A stretch of 64,000 nucleotides of DNA. It comes from Leifsonia sp. Leaf336. GTDB taxonomy: Bacteria; Actinomycetota; Actinomycetes; Actinomycetales; Microbacteriaceae. Within the stretch, counting starts at the first letter, position 1, and every line of letters begins with the position of its first letter. The stretch is taken from NCBI RefSeq assembly GCF_001423695.1, contig NZ_LMOZ01000001.1:1002443-1066442 (forward strand), read 5' to 3'. Both the position numbers and the translations under genes were made by a program. Below are positions 8,056 through 17,024 of this stretch, piece by piece. Below the pieces are notes generated by a model that saw only the letters and a list, made by a program, of their open reading frames with translations, was not told where the DNA came from and did no database searches.

Positions 8056-9033
8056 GTGTCAGGGATCACTGCGACCGGCCAGAAACGACTCGTTCTCATC
8101 TCGGGGCGTGCGCATCCCGAGCTGGCCGAGCAGATCGCCGAGTGCCTCGGCAGCGAGCTGGTTCCGACCGACTCCCGCACCTTCGCCAACGGTGAGATCT
8201 ACGCGCGTTTCGACGAGAGCGTCCGCGGCTCGGACGCCTTCGTCATCCAGTCGCACACCTCGCCGATCAACGAGTGGCTCATGGAGCAGTTGATCATGGT
8301 CGACGCGCTCAAGCGGGCGTCCGCCAAGCGCATCACCGTCGTCGCCCCGTTCTACCCGTACGCGCGCCAGGACAAGAAGGGCCGCGGCCGCGAGCCGATC
8401 TCGGCCCGTTTGGTCGCCGATCTCTTCAAGGCGGCCGGCGCCGACCGCATCATGTCGGTCGACCTCCACGCAGCTCAGATCCAGGGCTTCTTCGACGGTC
8501 CGGTCGACCACCTGTTCGCCATGCCGGTGCTCCTGGAGCACATGCAGCGCGAACTCGACCCGGCGACCCTCACAGTCGTCTCCCCCGACATGGGGCGCGT
8601 TCGCGTCGCCGACATCTGGAGCGACAAGCTCGGGGTGCCGCTGGCCATCATCCACAAGCGCCGCGACCCGCTGGTGCCCAACCAGGTCTCGGTCCACGAG
8701 ATCGTCGGTGACGTCAACGGGCGTGTCTGCCTCCTCGTCGACGACCTCATCGACACCGGGCGCACCATCGTCAAGGCGGCGGAGGCCCTCAAGGCCAGTG
8801 GCGCGATCGGCGTCGTCGTCGCCGCGACGCACGCGGTGTTCAGCGACCCGGCGGTGGAGCTCCTGCAGTCCGACGCGATCGACTCGGTCGTCGTCACCGA
8901 CACGCTCCCGCTCCCGGCGCACAAGCGCTGGGACGGCCTCACCGTCCTGCCCATCGCGCCCCTGCTGGCCAACGCGATCCGCGAGGTGTTCACCGACGGT
9001 TCGGTGACCTCCATGTTCGACGGCGCCGCCTAG
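8056..9033 (+). CDS. prs: Ribose-phosphate pyrophosphokinase (PRPP synthetase)
   Basis: Converts ribose-5-phosphate and ATP to PRPP for nucleotide, histidine and tryptophan synthesis. It has 325 residues, standard for class I enzymes. Seen: the ATP loop and flexible-loop region PFYPYARQDKKGRGREPISARL (about 95-116), the metal-binding VDLHAAQIQGFF, and the PRPP motif VCLLVDDLIDTGRTIVKAA (about 227-245). The start is GTG directly after the glmU stop, the conserved glmU-prs pair of Gram-positive bacteria, which links cell-wall precursor and nucleotide supply. Confidence 0.97.
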   Translation: MSGITATGQKRLVLISGRAHPELAEQIAECLGSELVPTDSRTFANGEIYARFDESVRGSDAFVIQSHTSPINEWLMEQLIMVDALKRASAKRITVVAPFYPYARQDKKGRGREPISARLVADLFKAAGADRIMSVDLHAAQIQGFFDGPVDHLFAMPVLLEHMQRELDPATLTVVSPDMGRVRVADIWSDKLGVPLAIIHKRRDPLVPNQVSVHEIVGDVNGRVCLLVDDLIDTGRTIVKAAEALKASGAIGVVVAATHAVFSDPAVELLQSDAIDSVVVTDTLPLPAHKRWDGLTVLPIAPLLANAIREVFTDGSVTSMFDGAA

Positions 9034-9076
9034 GCCCGAAACGGCCTTGAGGTCGGCTCGACGTCGGCTTCGGCGG

Positions 9077-9424
9077 CTACGGGAGGCTGTGCGGCGTCGA
9101 CGGGATGAGGCCCAGCGGCGCGACGAAGGTGGCGTCGCCCTCCGTGTTGAGGGCGTAGCACTGCCAGCCGGGGCCCGCCGGCGCGAACAGCTCGAAGCGG
9201 GCGGAGGAGTCCACCGAGTCGGGCGCGTAGTGCCGGGCGTAGACCGCGCAGGTGCCGGTCGCCGTGTCGGTCTGGATGCTGATCGTCAACATGATTCCCG
9301 GCAGCACCAGAGCGGTGAGCGCCACGACCACGAAGACGCGGGTCGCGATCGTACGGCGCCGCCCGTGCAGCGGCCGATCCGGCGGCTCGTACTCCGCCAG
9401 CTCCGGGTGGTCCTCGAACGTCAC
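9077..9424 (-). CDS. Small single-pass membrane protein of unknown function
   Basis: A 115-residue protein not recognised as a named family. It has a short polar N terminus rich in Glu/Pro/Arg, one strong transmembrane segment at about residues 32-52 (IATRVFVVVALTALVLPGIM) and an extracytoplasmic domain with two cysteines that could form a disulphide (TGTCAVYARHY and GWQCYALN). The GTG start at 9424 is chosen because a CAGACT box lies 7 bases upstream and translation from further upstream would cross it. It converges on prs and has the hairpin repeat and gnd upstream. Confidence 0.65.
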   Translation of the reverse strand: MTFEDHPELAEYEPPDRPLHGRRRTIATRVFVVVALTALVLPGIMLTISIQTDTATGTCAVYARHYAPDSVDSSARFELFAPAGPGWQCYALNTEGDATFVAPLGLIPSTPHSLP

Positions 9425-9431
9425 GCTTACG

Positions 9432-9437
9432 AGTCTG
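9432..9437 (-). promoter_or_regulatory. -10-like CAGACT before the small membrane protein
   Basis: CAGACT on the minus strand ends 7 bases before the GTG at 9424. It differs from the TAGACT boxes of this window at one base. Confidence 0.35.
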
Positions 9438-9467
9438 AGCCGCGCGTCCCGTGATTGCAACCGACGA

Positions 9468-9524
9468 CGAAGGGCACGTCGTCGTCGCTTCCGGGTCGGG
9501 AAAGCGGCAACGACGTGCCCTTCG
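9468..9524. repeat. Dispersed hairpin repeat, copy A
   Basis: Two 23-base arms (9468-9490 and 9502-9524) pair at 21 of 23 positions around an 11-base loop. The outer arm begins CGAAGGGCACGTCGT. The element is closely related to the hairpin at 40752-40808, and both copies are followed by ACG(T/C)CG, two variable bases and TCGCTAG. The tail of this copy supplies the stop codon of gnd on the minus strand. No T-run follows, so it is not a classic terminator. Confidence 0.75.
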
Positions 9525-9535
9525 ACGTCGGTTCG

Positions 9536-10996
9536 CTAGTGCGAGGAGCCTTCGGTCTCGATCTCGGTGCGGTCGCCCGACCACAGCGTGTGGAAGGTGC
9601 CCCCCTTGTCGACGCGCTTGTAGGTGTGCGCGCCGAAGAAGTCGCGCTGGCCCTGCACGAGTGCGGCGGGGAGGCGCTTGGAGGCGAGCGAGTCGTAGTA
9701 CGACAGCGCCGAGCCGAAGCCGGGCACCGGCACGCCGGAGAGGGCGGCGGTGGCGACGATGCGGCGCCAGGCGGTTTCGCCCTCGCGCACGGCGTCGGCG
9801 AAGTACGGAGCCTCCAGCAGGGTGGCGATGTCGGGGTTCTCGTCGTAGGCGTCGGCGATGCGGTTGAGGAACTGGGCGCGGATGATGCAGCCGCCGCGCC
9901 AGATCTTCGCGATCTTGTCCTTGTTGATGTGCCAGCCGTACTTCTCGGCGCCGGCGATGATCGCGTCGAAGCCCTGCGCGTACGCGACGACCTTGGAGGC
10001 GTACAGCGCCTTCGAGACGTCGTCGGCGAACGCGGCGACGTCGGCCGCCTTCTGCACCTCCGGACGCGACTGCACGGTGGCCTGGACGGCGGCGCGCTGC
10101 GCGGGCTTGGAGGACACGGCGCGGGCGAACACGGCCTCCGCGATGCCGCCGACCGGGATGCCCAGGTCGAGCGCGTTCTGCACGGTCCAGACGCCGGTGC
10201 CCTTGGAGCCGGCCTGGTCGAGGACGATGTCCACGAACGGCTTGCCGGTCTCGGCGTCGACCTGGCGCAGCACCTCGGCGGTGATCTCGATCAGGTACGA
10301 CTCGAGGTAGCCGTTGTTCCACTCGGCGAACACGTCCGCGATCTCGGCCGGCGAGAGGCCGCCGATCGTGCGGAGGAGGTCGTACGCCTCGGCGATGAGC
10401 TGCATGTCGGCGTACTCGATGCCGTTGTGGATCATCTTCACGAAGTGGCCGGCGCCGTCGGTGCCGACGTGGGTCACGCACGGCTCGCCCTCGGCGACCG
10501 CGGCGATGGAGGCCAGGATCGGGCCCAGGGTCTCGTACGACGCGGCCGAACCGCCCGGCATGATCGAGGGGCCGTGGAGGGCGCCCTCCTCGCCGCCGGA
10601 GATGCCGGCGCCGACGAAGTGGATGCCCGTCGGCGCGATCCGCTTCTCGCGCTCGATGGTGTCGTGGAAGTTCGCGTTGCCGCCGTCGACGATGATGTCG
10701 CCCGGCTCGAACCGCTCCACGAGCTGGTCGATGACTGCGTCCGTGCCGCGGCCGGCCTGCACCATGATGATCGCCGTGCGCGGCTTCGACAGCGACGCCA
10801 CGAAGTCGTCGATCTGCTCGGAGGAGACGAACCCGGCCTCCGGGTGCGCGTCGACGAGCTCCTGCGTGCGCGCGTACGTGCGGTTGAAGACGGCGACGGT
10901 GTTGCCCTCGCGCGACGCGAGGTTGCGGGCCAGATTCGACCCCATCACCGCCAGACCGACGACTCCGATGTTGGCCGGTGCGTGGTTCTCGGGCAC
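9536..10996 (-). CDS. gnd: 6-phosphogluconate dehydrogenase (decarboxylating)
   Basis: Oxidises 6-phosphogluconate to ribulose-5-phosphate and CO2, making NADPH in the pentose phosphate pathway. The 486-residue length fits the long (dimeric) form. Seen: the nucleotide fold IGVVGLAVMGSNLARN at the N terminus, the substrate loop GISGGEEGALHGPSIMPGG around residues 128-146, catalytic lysine and partners in HFVKMIHNGIEYADMQLI, and the C-terminal tail KRVDKGGTFHTLW that reaches into the partner subunit. The GTG start is set by AAGGAG 6 bases upstream. It sits beside the uronate locus, whose gluconokinase (22493) would supply its substrate. Confidence 0.96.
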   Translation of the reverse strand: MPENHAPANIGVVGLAVMGSNLARNLASREGNTVAVFNRTYARTQELVDAHPEAGFVSSEQIDDFVASLSKPRTAIIMVQAGRGTDAVIDQLVERFEPGDIIVDGGNANFHDTIEREKRIAPTGIHFVGAGISGGEEGALHGPSIMPGGSAASYETLGPILASIAAVAEGEPCVTHVGTDGAGHFVKMIHNGIEYADMQLIAEAYDLLRTIGGLSPAEIADVFAEWNNGYLESYLIEITAEVLRQVDAETGKPFVDIVLDQAGSKGTGVWTVQNALDLGIPVGGIAEAVFARAVSSKPAQRAAVQATVQSRPEVQKAADVAAFADDVSKALYASKVVAYAQGFDAIIAGAEKYGWHINKDKIAKIWRGGCIIRAQFLNRIADAYDENPDIATLLEAPYFADAVREGETAWRRIVATAALSGVPVPGFGSALSYYDSLASKRLPAALVQGQRDFFGAHTYKRVDKGGTFHTLWSGDRTEIETEGSSH

Positions 10997-11084
10997 GGAG
11001 GACTCCTTCGTTGAGATGTTTGCGTCCAGCGTAGTCGCACGGCCTCGCTGTGGTTCGTCGTGTGACGCACTCGGCGTCCGCGGC

Positions 11085-12500
11085 TCAGCCGAGCCGGAAT
11101 GTGCCCCGGGGGATGTCGTCGACCAGCCGCCGGGCGATCGCGAACGCGTCCTCCTCGGCGAGCTGGTGGGTGACCACGAGCGAGGCCAGGAACGACGCAT
11201 CCACCCGGCGCGACATGTCGTGCCGGGCCGGGATGGAGCAGAACGCCCGGGTGTCGTCGATGAAGCCGCTGGTCTTGGTGAAGCCCGCGCTGTCGGTGAT
11301 CGCTCGACGGTAGCGGAGGATGGCGGCAGGGGTGTCGAGGAACCACCAGGGTGCACCGGCATAGACCGACGGGTAGAAGCCGGCGAGTGGGGCGATCTCC
11401 CGCGAGAACGTCGTCTCGTCGACGGTGAAGAGCACCAGCCGGAAGGTCGGGTTCGTGCCGAAATCGCGCAGGATGGGCGTGAGCGGCTCGGTGAACGCTC
11501 CGACTGCGGGCAGGTCGTGGCCGGTGTCGGGGCCGTAGGCCTCGAACGTCGGGCGGTGGTGGTTGCGGTGCACGCCGGGGTGCAGTTGCATCACGAGGCC
11601 GTCGGCGGCGGCCATCTCGGCCAGCCGGTAGAGCATGTTGCGACGGTAGGCGACGGCCTCGGCCGTGGTGAGCGAACCGTCGAGCGCCGCACGGTGGATG
11701 CGGGAGGCCTCCGCGGAATCGAGCGGTTCGCTCCCGGCGTCGAGGACGCCCGTGTCGGTAGCGGTGCCGCCTGCCGCCGCGAACGCTGCGCGCCGCGCGC
11801 GCAGCGCCTCCAGAAGTCCCTCGTAGCTGGACGTGTCGACGTCGGCGCGCTGGGCCAGCGTGCGCAGGCGGCCCGCCCAGCCCGGCTCGTCCGGATGCAT
11901 GTACCGGTCGGCGCGGAAGGTCGGGACCACCCGGCAGGTGAACGTCGGATCGGCGGCCAGGCGCGCGTGCGCCTCCAGGTCGTCCGCGGGGTCGTCGGTC
12001 GTCGCGAGCACCGCGATGCGGAACCGGTCGAACAGTGCGCGCGGCCGGAACTCCGGCGACGCGAGCGTGGCCTCCAGCTGGTCGTAGAGCGCGTCGGCGT
12101 TCGCGGCGGAGGGCTGCTCGATCAGGCCGAAGACCTCGCTGAACTCCGATTCGAACCAGAACCGGACGGGTGTTCCGAGAAACGCGTCCCAGTGCTCGCA
12201 CAGCGTCCGCCAGATCGCGCGGCCGGAGGCGGGGGAGGGGACGCCGTCGCGCGCCACGCCCAGTGCGTCCAGGGGGACCCCGACCGCGTGCAGCATGCGC
12301 GTGACGTAGTGGTCGGGCGTGATGAGCAGAGCGGCGGGGTCGGGGAACGGCTGGTCGTCGGCCAGCATCGCCGCAGGCACGTGCCCGTGCGGCGAGTAGA
12401 TCGGTGCGTCGGCGACGGACGCGTGCAAGCGACGTGCGAGGTCGCGCTCCGCCGGGTCGGCGGGGAACAGTCGGTCAGGATGCGGGGCGAGCGCGGTCAT
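11085..12500 (-). CDS. uxaC: Glucuronate isomerase
   Basis: Interconverts D-glucuronate and D-fructuronate (and galacturonate/tagaturonate), the first step of hexuronate catabolism. The 471-residue length fits UxaC. Seen: an N-terminal SPHGHVPA with the metal-type histidines, LITPDHYVTRML, the segment MQLHPGVHRNHH, and the C-terminal domain with TKTSGFIDDTRAFCSIPARHDMSRR. The ATG overlaps the stop codon of the LacI-type gene upstream (ATGA), so both are made from one minus-strand mRNA. The rest of the pathway is encoded divergently. Confidence 0.93.
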   Translation of the reverse strand: MTALAPHPDRLFPADPAERDLARRLHASVADAPIYSPHGHVPAAMLADDQPFPDPAALLITPDHYVTRMLHAVGVPLDALGVARDGVPSPASGRAIWRTLCEHWDAFLGTPVRFWFESEFSEVFGLIEQPSAANADALYDQLEATLASPEFRPRALFDRFRIAVLATTDDPADDLEAHARLAADPTFTCRVVPTFRADRYMHPDEPGWAGRLRTLAQRADVDTSSYEGLLEALRARRAAFAAAGGTATDTGVLDAGSEPLDSAEASRIHRAALDGSLTTAEAVAYRRNMLYRLAEMAAADGLVMQLHPGVHRNHHRPTFEAYGPDTGHDLPAVGAFTEPLTPILRDFGTNPTFRLVLFTVDETTFSREIAPLAGFYPSVYAGAPWWFLDTPAAILRYRRAITDSAGFTKTSGFIDDTRAFCSIPARHDMSRRVDASFLASLVVTHQLAEEDAFAIARRLVDDIPRGTFRLG

Positions 12501-13582
12501 CCGCGTCCTTTCGTCGATGCGGGCGAGGAGGTCGTCGATGCGGTCGTCGATGCCGGAGCCTTGGCGACCCCGGTGGAGGCTCGCACCGTCAGGTGGGTGG
12601 GGAGCGTGGCCGCCTGCCGGGCGACCGGAGTGGCGCCGTCGTCCAGGCGTGCGAGCAGCATCGCGACGGCGGTGCGGCCGGCCTGCTCGATGGGGGCGGT
12701 GAGGGTGGTCAGCGGCGGGTTGCAGAAGTCCGCGCCGAAGATGTCGTCGCAGCCGACGAGGGAGACGTCGCCCGGCACATCTACGCCGCGCTCGCGGAAC
12801 CGCGCCAGCATCCCGATCGCGAGGAGGTCGTTGAAGGCGATGCACGCGGTGGAGCCGGCGTGCAGCACCGCGTCGGCGGCTGCGGCGCCCGCGTACTGAC
12901 GCGGCGCGAACGGACCGACGCGCACGGCCTTCACGCCGTACCCCTCGGCGGCCCGGGTCAGCGCGCGCCAGCGGCGCTCGTTCGACCAGGAGGTCTCCGG
13001 CCCCGACGCGTAGACGATCTCGCGGTGCCCGAGCGACACCAGGTGGCCGACGGCCTGCTCGACGCCGTTGGGCGTGTCGATGAAGACGTTCGCGACGCCG
13101 CGGGTCTGCCGGTTGATCGCCACGAGCGGCACTTCGTCGGCCAGCGCGGTCAACCGGCGGTCGGTGAGGCGGGAGGCCGCCAGGATCGCGCCGTCGAACG
13201 ACGGGCGCAGCTTGTGCAGCATCCCGTCCTCCAGCTCGTCCGACTCCTCGGTGTCGATCAGGATCTGCGTGTACCCGGCGGCCTTCAGTTGCTGCTGGGT
13301 CCCGCGGATGATGCCGAAGTAGAAGGGGTTCGTGACGTCGGAGACGAGCACGGCGATCGCCCGGGTCCGGCCGCTGGTGAGTGCCCTGGCCTGCGAGTTG
13401 GGGATGTAGTTGAGCTCCCGGGCCGCCTGCTCGATGCGTTCGCGGGTGACGGCGTTCACTCGGCCGGGGTTCGAGAGGGCGCGTGAGACCGTCGAGGTGG
13501 CGACACCGCTCGCCGCGGCCACGTCGGCGAGTGTGGCGGGGCGGTCGGGACCGGATGTGTACCCGCGAAGCTGAGGGCTCAT
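12497..13582 (-). CDS. LacI family transcriptional regulator of the uronate locus
   Basis: A 361-residue repressor. The N-terminal helix-turn-helix TLADVAAASGVATSTVSRALSNP (about residues 16-38) and hinge NYIPNSQARAL are classical LacI/GalR. The rest is a periplasmic-binding-protein-like effector domain. The ATG at 13582 places the HTH at the usual distance from the N terminus; another in-frame ATG lies 18 bases upstream. It is divergent from the sugar-binding protein gene, with a LacI-type palindrome between them. It probably represses both directions until a uronate intermediate binds; the ligand is inferred from context. Confidence 0.93.
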   Translation of the reverse strand: MSPQLRGYTSGPDRPATLADVAAASGVATSTVSRALSNPGRVNAVTRERIEQAARELNYIPNSQARALTSGRTRAIAVLVSDVTNPFYFGIIRGTQQQLKAAGYTQILIDTEESDELEDGMLHKLRPSFDGAILAASRLTDRRLTALADEVPLVAINRQTRGVANVFIDTPNGVEQAVGHLVSLGHREIVYASGPETSWSNERRWRALTRAAEGYGVKAVRVGPFAPRQYAGAAAADAVLHAGSTACIAFNDLLAIGMLARFRERGVDVPGDVSLVGCDDIFGADFCNPPLTTLTAPIEQAGRTAVAMLLARLDDGATPVARQAATLPTHLTVRASTGVAKAPASTTASTTSSPASTKGRG

Positions 13583-13611
13583 GTGCCCATCACAGCACAC
13601 GGTGGCAAATT

Positions 13612-13628
13612 ATGGCAAACGGTTGCAT
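13612..13628. promoter_or_regulatory. LacI-type operator in the divergent uronate promoter region
   Basis: ATGGCAAACGGTTGCAT is a 17-base imperfect palindrome with the central CG and flanking TTGC/GCAA halves typical of LacI/GalR operators. It overlaps the -35 element of the rightward promoter, so bound repressor would block RNA polymerase. A related TGGCAAAT lies just to the left near 13603. Confidence 0.7.
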
Positions 13629-13652
13629 CGATCTTGCCATCCTGCCTAGAGT
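13623..13652 (+). promoter_or_regulatory. Promoter of the uronate uptake and catabolism operon
   Basis: TTGCAT (13623-13628), 18 bases, then TAGAGT (13647-13652). Transcription would begin about 70 bases before the ATG at 13731, which has AAAGGAGAG as ribosome site. Confidence 0.6.
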
Positions 13653-13730
13653 CGGCGGCAGCCCTCCGGCGTGCACCGTGTCCGGGGGCCACGATCCTTC
13701 AGATCACCGTCCTCAAAGGAGAGTCACACG

Positions 13731-15098
13731 ATGAGATCACGTTTCGCGCTGGCAGCGGTCGCGGGAATCGCCGCGGCAGGCCTGGTCCTGACCGGCTGTT
13801 CCGGCACCGGCTCCAGCGGCAGCACCAGCACCGCGACCAGCGGCAAGATCGACGGCGCGGGCAAGACCCTCGACGTCATGATCGCCGCGAACACCCTGTA
13901 CCCGACCCAGCAGCAGCAGTGGTTCAAGGATGTCTCCGCCCAGTTCCAGAAGGAGACCGGCGCCACCGTCAAGTTCGAGACCTTCGCCTCGGCCAACGAC
14001 GAGCTGACCAAGATCCAGACCTCGGTCCTCAGCGGCCAGGGTCCCGACATCTACGACCTCGGCACGACCTTCACGCCGACCGCATACTCCACCGGCGCCT
14101 TCGTCAAGCTGACCGACGCCGACTGGGCCAAGGTCGGCGGCCGCGACCGCTTCGTCCCGGCGACGCTCGGCATCTCCGGCCCTGACGCCAAGAACGAGGT
14201 CGGCATCCCGTTCCTCAGCCGCCCGTTCGTCATGGCGTACAACAAGGATCTGCTCGCCGCCGCCGGCATCGACAAGCCGGCGACGACCTGGGACGGCCTC
14301 GCCGACCAGGCCAAGAAGCTCACCTCCGGCGATGTGCACGGCATGGCGATCGCCTACGCCGACAGCTTCGACCCGTGGAAGTTCATCTGGGCGATGGCGA
14401 TGCAGCAGGGCAACACCATCCTCGACCTCAAGGACAAGAAGGCGACGATCGACGAAGCCGCCGTCAAGAAGGCCTACCAGACCTACTTCGGCTGGATGAC
14501 CGAGGACAAGGTCGTCGACCCGGCCGCGATCGGCTGGAAGAACGCCCAGGCCGTCGCCGCGTTCGCCAGCGGCAAGGCCGCGTTCCTGCCGATGGTCTCC
14601 TCGTCGTCGCAGGTGACGCTCGACAAGTCGTCGGTCGCGGGCAAGTACGCCTACGCGGTCATGCCGACCGTGCCGCCGGGAGCCACCAAGCTCCCGAGCG
14701 ACGGCAAGCCGGCCGCGACGATCATCTCCGGCGACAACATGGTCGTCGCCAAGTACTCCAAGAACCAGGACCTGGCGTTCGCCCTCGTCAAGATGCTCAC
14801 CAGCGCCGACAACCAGGTGAAGTACACCAAGACGTTCGGCGACCTGCCGACCAATGCCGACGCCGCCAAGCAGATCGAGCAGGGCAACGAGCTCCTCACC
14901 CCGATCCTCGAAGCGGGCACGAAGGCGTACGGCACCCCGTTCACCGGCGCTTGGGGCGACACCCAGCTGGCCCTCGTGAACGTCGTGGTCCAGTCCATCC
15001 CGGCGCTCTCGTCCGGCAACGTGTCGTCCTCCGACCTGGACGCCAAGCTCAAGACGGCTCAGGACACCGCGCAGAACTCGCTCAACAAGGCGAAGTGA
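13731..15098 (+). CDS. Extracellular sugar-binding lipoprotein of a CUT1-type ABC importer
   Basis: A 455-residue solute-binding protein of family 1. A signal peptide with lipobox VLTGC puts the lipidated cysteine at residue 23, followed by a Ser/Gly/Thr-rich tether. The mature part shows the family-1 layout, including GPDIYDLGTTF and SRPFVMAYNKDLLAAAGI with W-rich sugar-contact regions. It would capture the substrate outside the membrane and hand it to the two permeases downstream (13 bases to the next gene). From context the ligand is probably a uronate or an oligosaccharide or glycoside containing one. The ribosome site AAAGGAG is strong, fitting high expression. Confidence 0.9.
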   Translation: MRSRFALAAVAGIAAAGLVLTGCSGTGSSGSTSTATSGKIDGAGKTLDVMIAANTLYPTQQQQWFKDVSAQFQKETGATVKFETFASANDELTKIQTSVLSGQGPDIYDLGTTFTPTAYSTGAFVKLTDADWAKVGGRDRFVPATLGISGPDAKNEVGIPFLSRPFVMAYNKDLLAAAGIDKPATTWDGLADQAKKLTSGDVHGMAIAYADSFDPWKFIWAMAMQQGNTILDLKDKKATIDEAAVKKAYQTYFGWMTEDKVVDPAAIGWKNAQAVAAFASGKAAFLPMVSSSSQVTLDKSSVAGKYAYAVMPTVPPGATKLPSDGKPAATIISGDNMVVAKYSKNQDLAFALVKMLTSADNQVKYTKTFGDLPTNADAAKQIEQGNELLTPILEAGTKAYGTPFTGAWGDTQLALVNVVVQSIPALSSGNVSSSDLDAKLKTAQDTAQNSLNKAK

Positions 15099-15111
15099 CG
15101 CGGGGCTCCTG

Positions 15112-16095
15112 ATGTCGAACTCCACACTGACCCCGTCCTCGGGCGCGGTCGTGACGGGCGGGTCGTCCGCGGGGAACACCCCCGCGGGCGGCCGCCCCGG
15201 CCGCCGCCGTCGCCACGGCGAGCGCAACCGGCCGCTCTGGATGCTGCTGCCCGGCGGCATCCTGATGCTGCTCATCATCGTGGTGCCGCTCATCGTCGCC
15301 GTGGTGATGTCCACGCTCGACCTCGACCAGTACACGCTGCAGAGTTGGCTGCAGGCCCCGTTCATCGGCCTGGGCAACTACGTCGAGGCGATCACCGCCT
15401 CCCCGCTGCTGCGGTCGATCGGGATCAGCGTCTCCTTCGCGGTGATCGCGGCCGTGGTGACCATGCCGATCGGCCTGGCCGCCGCCCTCGCCACCCAGAA
15501 CCGCTTCCGCGGCCGCGCCCTGGTGCGTTCGCTGTTCCTCATCCCGTACGTGCTGCCCGCGTTCGTGGTCGGCACGCTGTGGCGCACGATGCTGCAGCCG
15601 GGAGGCGTCGTCGACTCGATGCTCGGCGCCGTCGGCATCCACTCGGGCCTGTGGCTGAACGGCCCCCTCAGCTATTGGTCGCTCATCATCGTGCAGATCT
15701 GGACGACGTGGCCGTTCTTCTACCTGCTCGTGCTCGCCGGCCTCCAGTCGGTGGACCACGAGGTGCACGAGGCCGCCGCGATCGACGGCGCCACGTGGTG
15801 GATCAAGCTGCGCTACGTCGTGCTGCCCTACCTCCGCGGGCCGATCTTCCTCGCGCTCATCATCGCGTTCCTCCACAACATCAATGCATTCACGCTCCCG
15901 TTCGTGCTGTTCGGCGTGCCTGCTCCGCAAGACGTGGAGGTGCTGCCCGTGCTCACCTACATGACCAGCTTCCAGAGCTTCCGGTTCGGTCTGAGCGCCG
16001 CGATGGCCATCTGCTCCCTGGTGCTGATCGCCATCCCCCTGTTCGTCTACCTGCGAGCCGTCAAGCTCGACTCCGGAGAGGAGGAGCAGCGATGA
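15112..16095 (+). CDS. ABC sugar permease, MalF/UgpA type
   Basis: A 327-residue membrane protein with a long basic cytoplasmic N terminus (to about residue 40) and six predicted transmembrane helices. The inner-membrane coupling motif is EAAAIDGATWWIKLRYVVLP (about residues 222-241), where the ATPase docks. It forms the channel with the next gene, whose ATG overlaps its stop codon. The operon contains no ATPase. Confidence 0.93.
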   Translation: MSNSTLTPSSGAVVTGGSSAGNTPAGGRPGRRRRHGERNRPLWMLLPGGILMLLIIVVPLIVAVVMSTLDLDQYTLQSWLQAPFIGLGNYVEAITASPLLRSIGISVSFAVIAAVVTMPIGLAAALATQNRFRGRALVRSLFLIPYVLPAFVVGTLWRTMLQPGGVVDSMLGAVGIHSGLWLNGPLSYWSLIIVQIWTTWPFFYLLVLAGLQSVDHEVHEAAAIDGATWWIKLRYVVLPYLRGPIFLALIIAFLHNINAFTLPFVLFGVPAPQDVEVLPVLTYMTSFQSFRFGLSAAMAICSLVLIAIPLFVYLRAVKLDSGEEEQR

Positions 16096-17024
16096 CCACC
16101 GCCACCCGCGCCATGCACGCCGTCTCCGCCAAGGACGCCCGCCGGGCTCCCCGTGCGGGACGCGGGCCGTCCGCCGACGTGACGCGCCTGCTTCCGCGCC
16201 CGCTGCTGATCGCGATCATCACCGTGCTGCTGATCGTCGTGCTCGGCCCTGTGCTCTACATGCTGTTCGCGTCGGTCAACTCCGACGTCTCGGTCGCCTC
16301 CGGCGCCTTCCTGCCCACGGAGCTGCACCTCGACAACTATGTGAAGGTGTGGAGCACCGTCGACCTCGGCACCGGCCTGATGAACAGCGTCATCATCTGC
16401 GGCGCGGTCGCGATCGTCTGCGCGTTCCTCGCGGTCGCCACCGCGTACGTGCTGGTGCGCTACGAGTTCCGCGGCCGCCTGACCTTCCTGCGAGGACTGC
16501 TCGGGCTCCAGTCGATCCCCGGCACCCTGATGCTGCTGCCGGTGTTCGTGCTGTTCTCGTCGACGGCGACGCTGCTCGGCATCCAGATCATCGGAACCCG
16601 CTGGGCGGTGTTCATCACGTACCTGACCTTCGCCCTCCCGTTCTCGACCTGGGTGATGGTCACCTACCTCCGTGGCCTGCCCAAGGCGCTGGAGGAGGCC
16701 GCGCGCATCGACGGCGCCTCGTCCTGGCGCATCCTCACGCAGATCGTCGTGCCGCTGAGCTGGCCGGGGATCGTCGTCTCGGGCATCTTCGCGTTCCTGC
16801 TCGGCTGGAACGACGTGCTGTTCGCGTCGGTGCTGACCAACCCCGAGTCGCGCACGGCGGCCGTGGCCCTGCAAGTCTTCGGAGCCACTCAGGAGGGTGG
16901 AGCGATCCCCCTGTACGGGCAGATGATGGCCGCGTCGCTGATCTGCGCCGTGCCCGTCGTCGTGCTGTATCTCGTTTTCCAGCGCTACCTGATCGGTGGC
17001 CTGACCAGCGGAGCAACCAAATGA
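16092..17024 (+). CDS. ABC sugar permease, MalG/UgpE type
   Basis: A 310-residue membrane protein with an Arg-rich N terminus and six predicted helices. The coupling motif reads EEAARIDGASSWRILTQIVV. The ATG overlaps the previous stop (ATGA). The coding sequence ends in LTSGATK, and the 20 bases that encode this end are duplicated immediately downstream, creating two seven-codon ORFs before the isomerase gene. Like its partner it would need a shared ATPase of the MsiK type from elsewhere in the genome. Confidence 0.93.
   Translation: MTTATRAMHAVSAKDARRAPRAGRGPSADVTRLLPRPLLIAIITVLLIVVLGPVLYMLFASVNSDVSVASGAFLPTELHLDNYVKVWSTVDLGTGLMNSVIICGAVAIVCAFLAVATAYVLVRYEFRGRLTFLRGLLGLQSIPGTLMLLPVFVLFSSTATLLGIQIIGTRWAVFITYLTFALPFSTWVMVTYLRGLPKALEEAARIDGASSWRILTQIVVPLSWPGIVVSGIFAFLLGWNDVLFASVLTNPESRTAAVALQVFGATQEGGAIPLYGQMMAASLICAVPVVVLYLVFQRYLIGGLTSGATK

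Noticed and set aside
13737-15377. A 546-codon minus-strand frame across the sugar-binding protein gene
   Set aside because: It crosses a gene with a clear lipobox and family match and shows only GC-biased composition.
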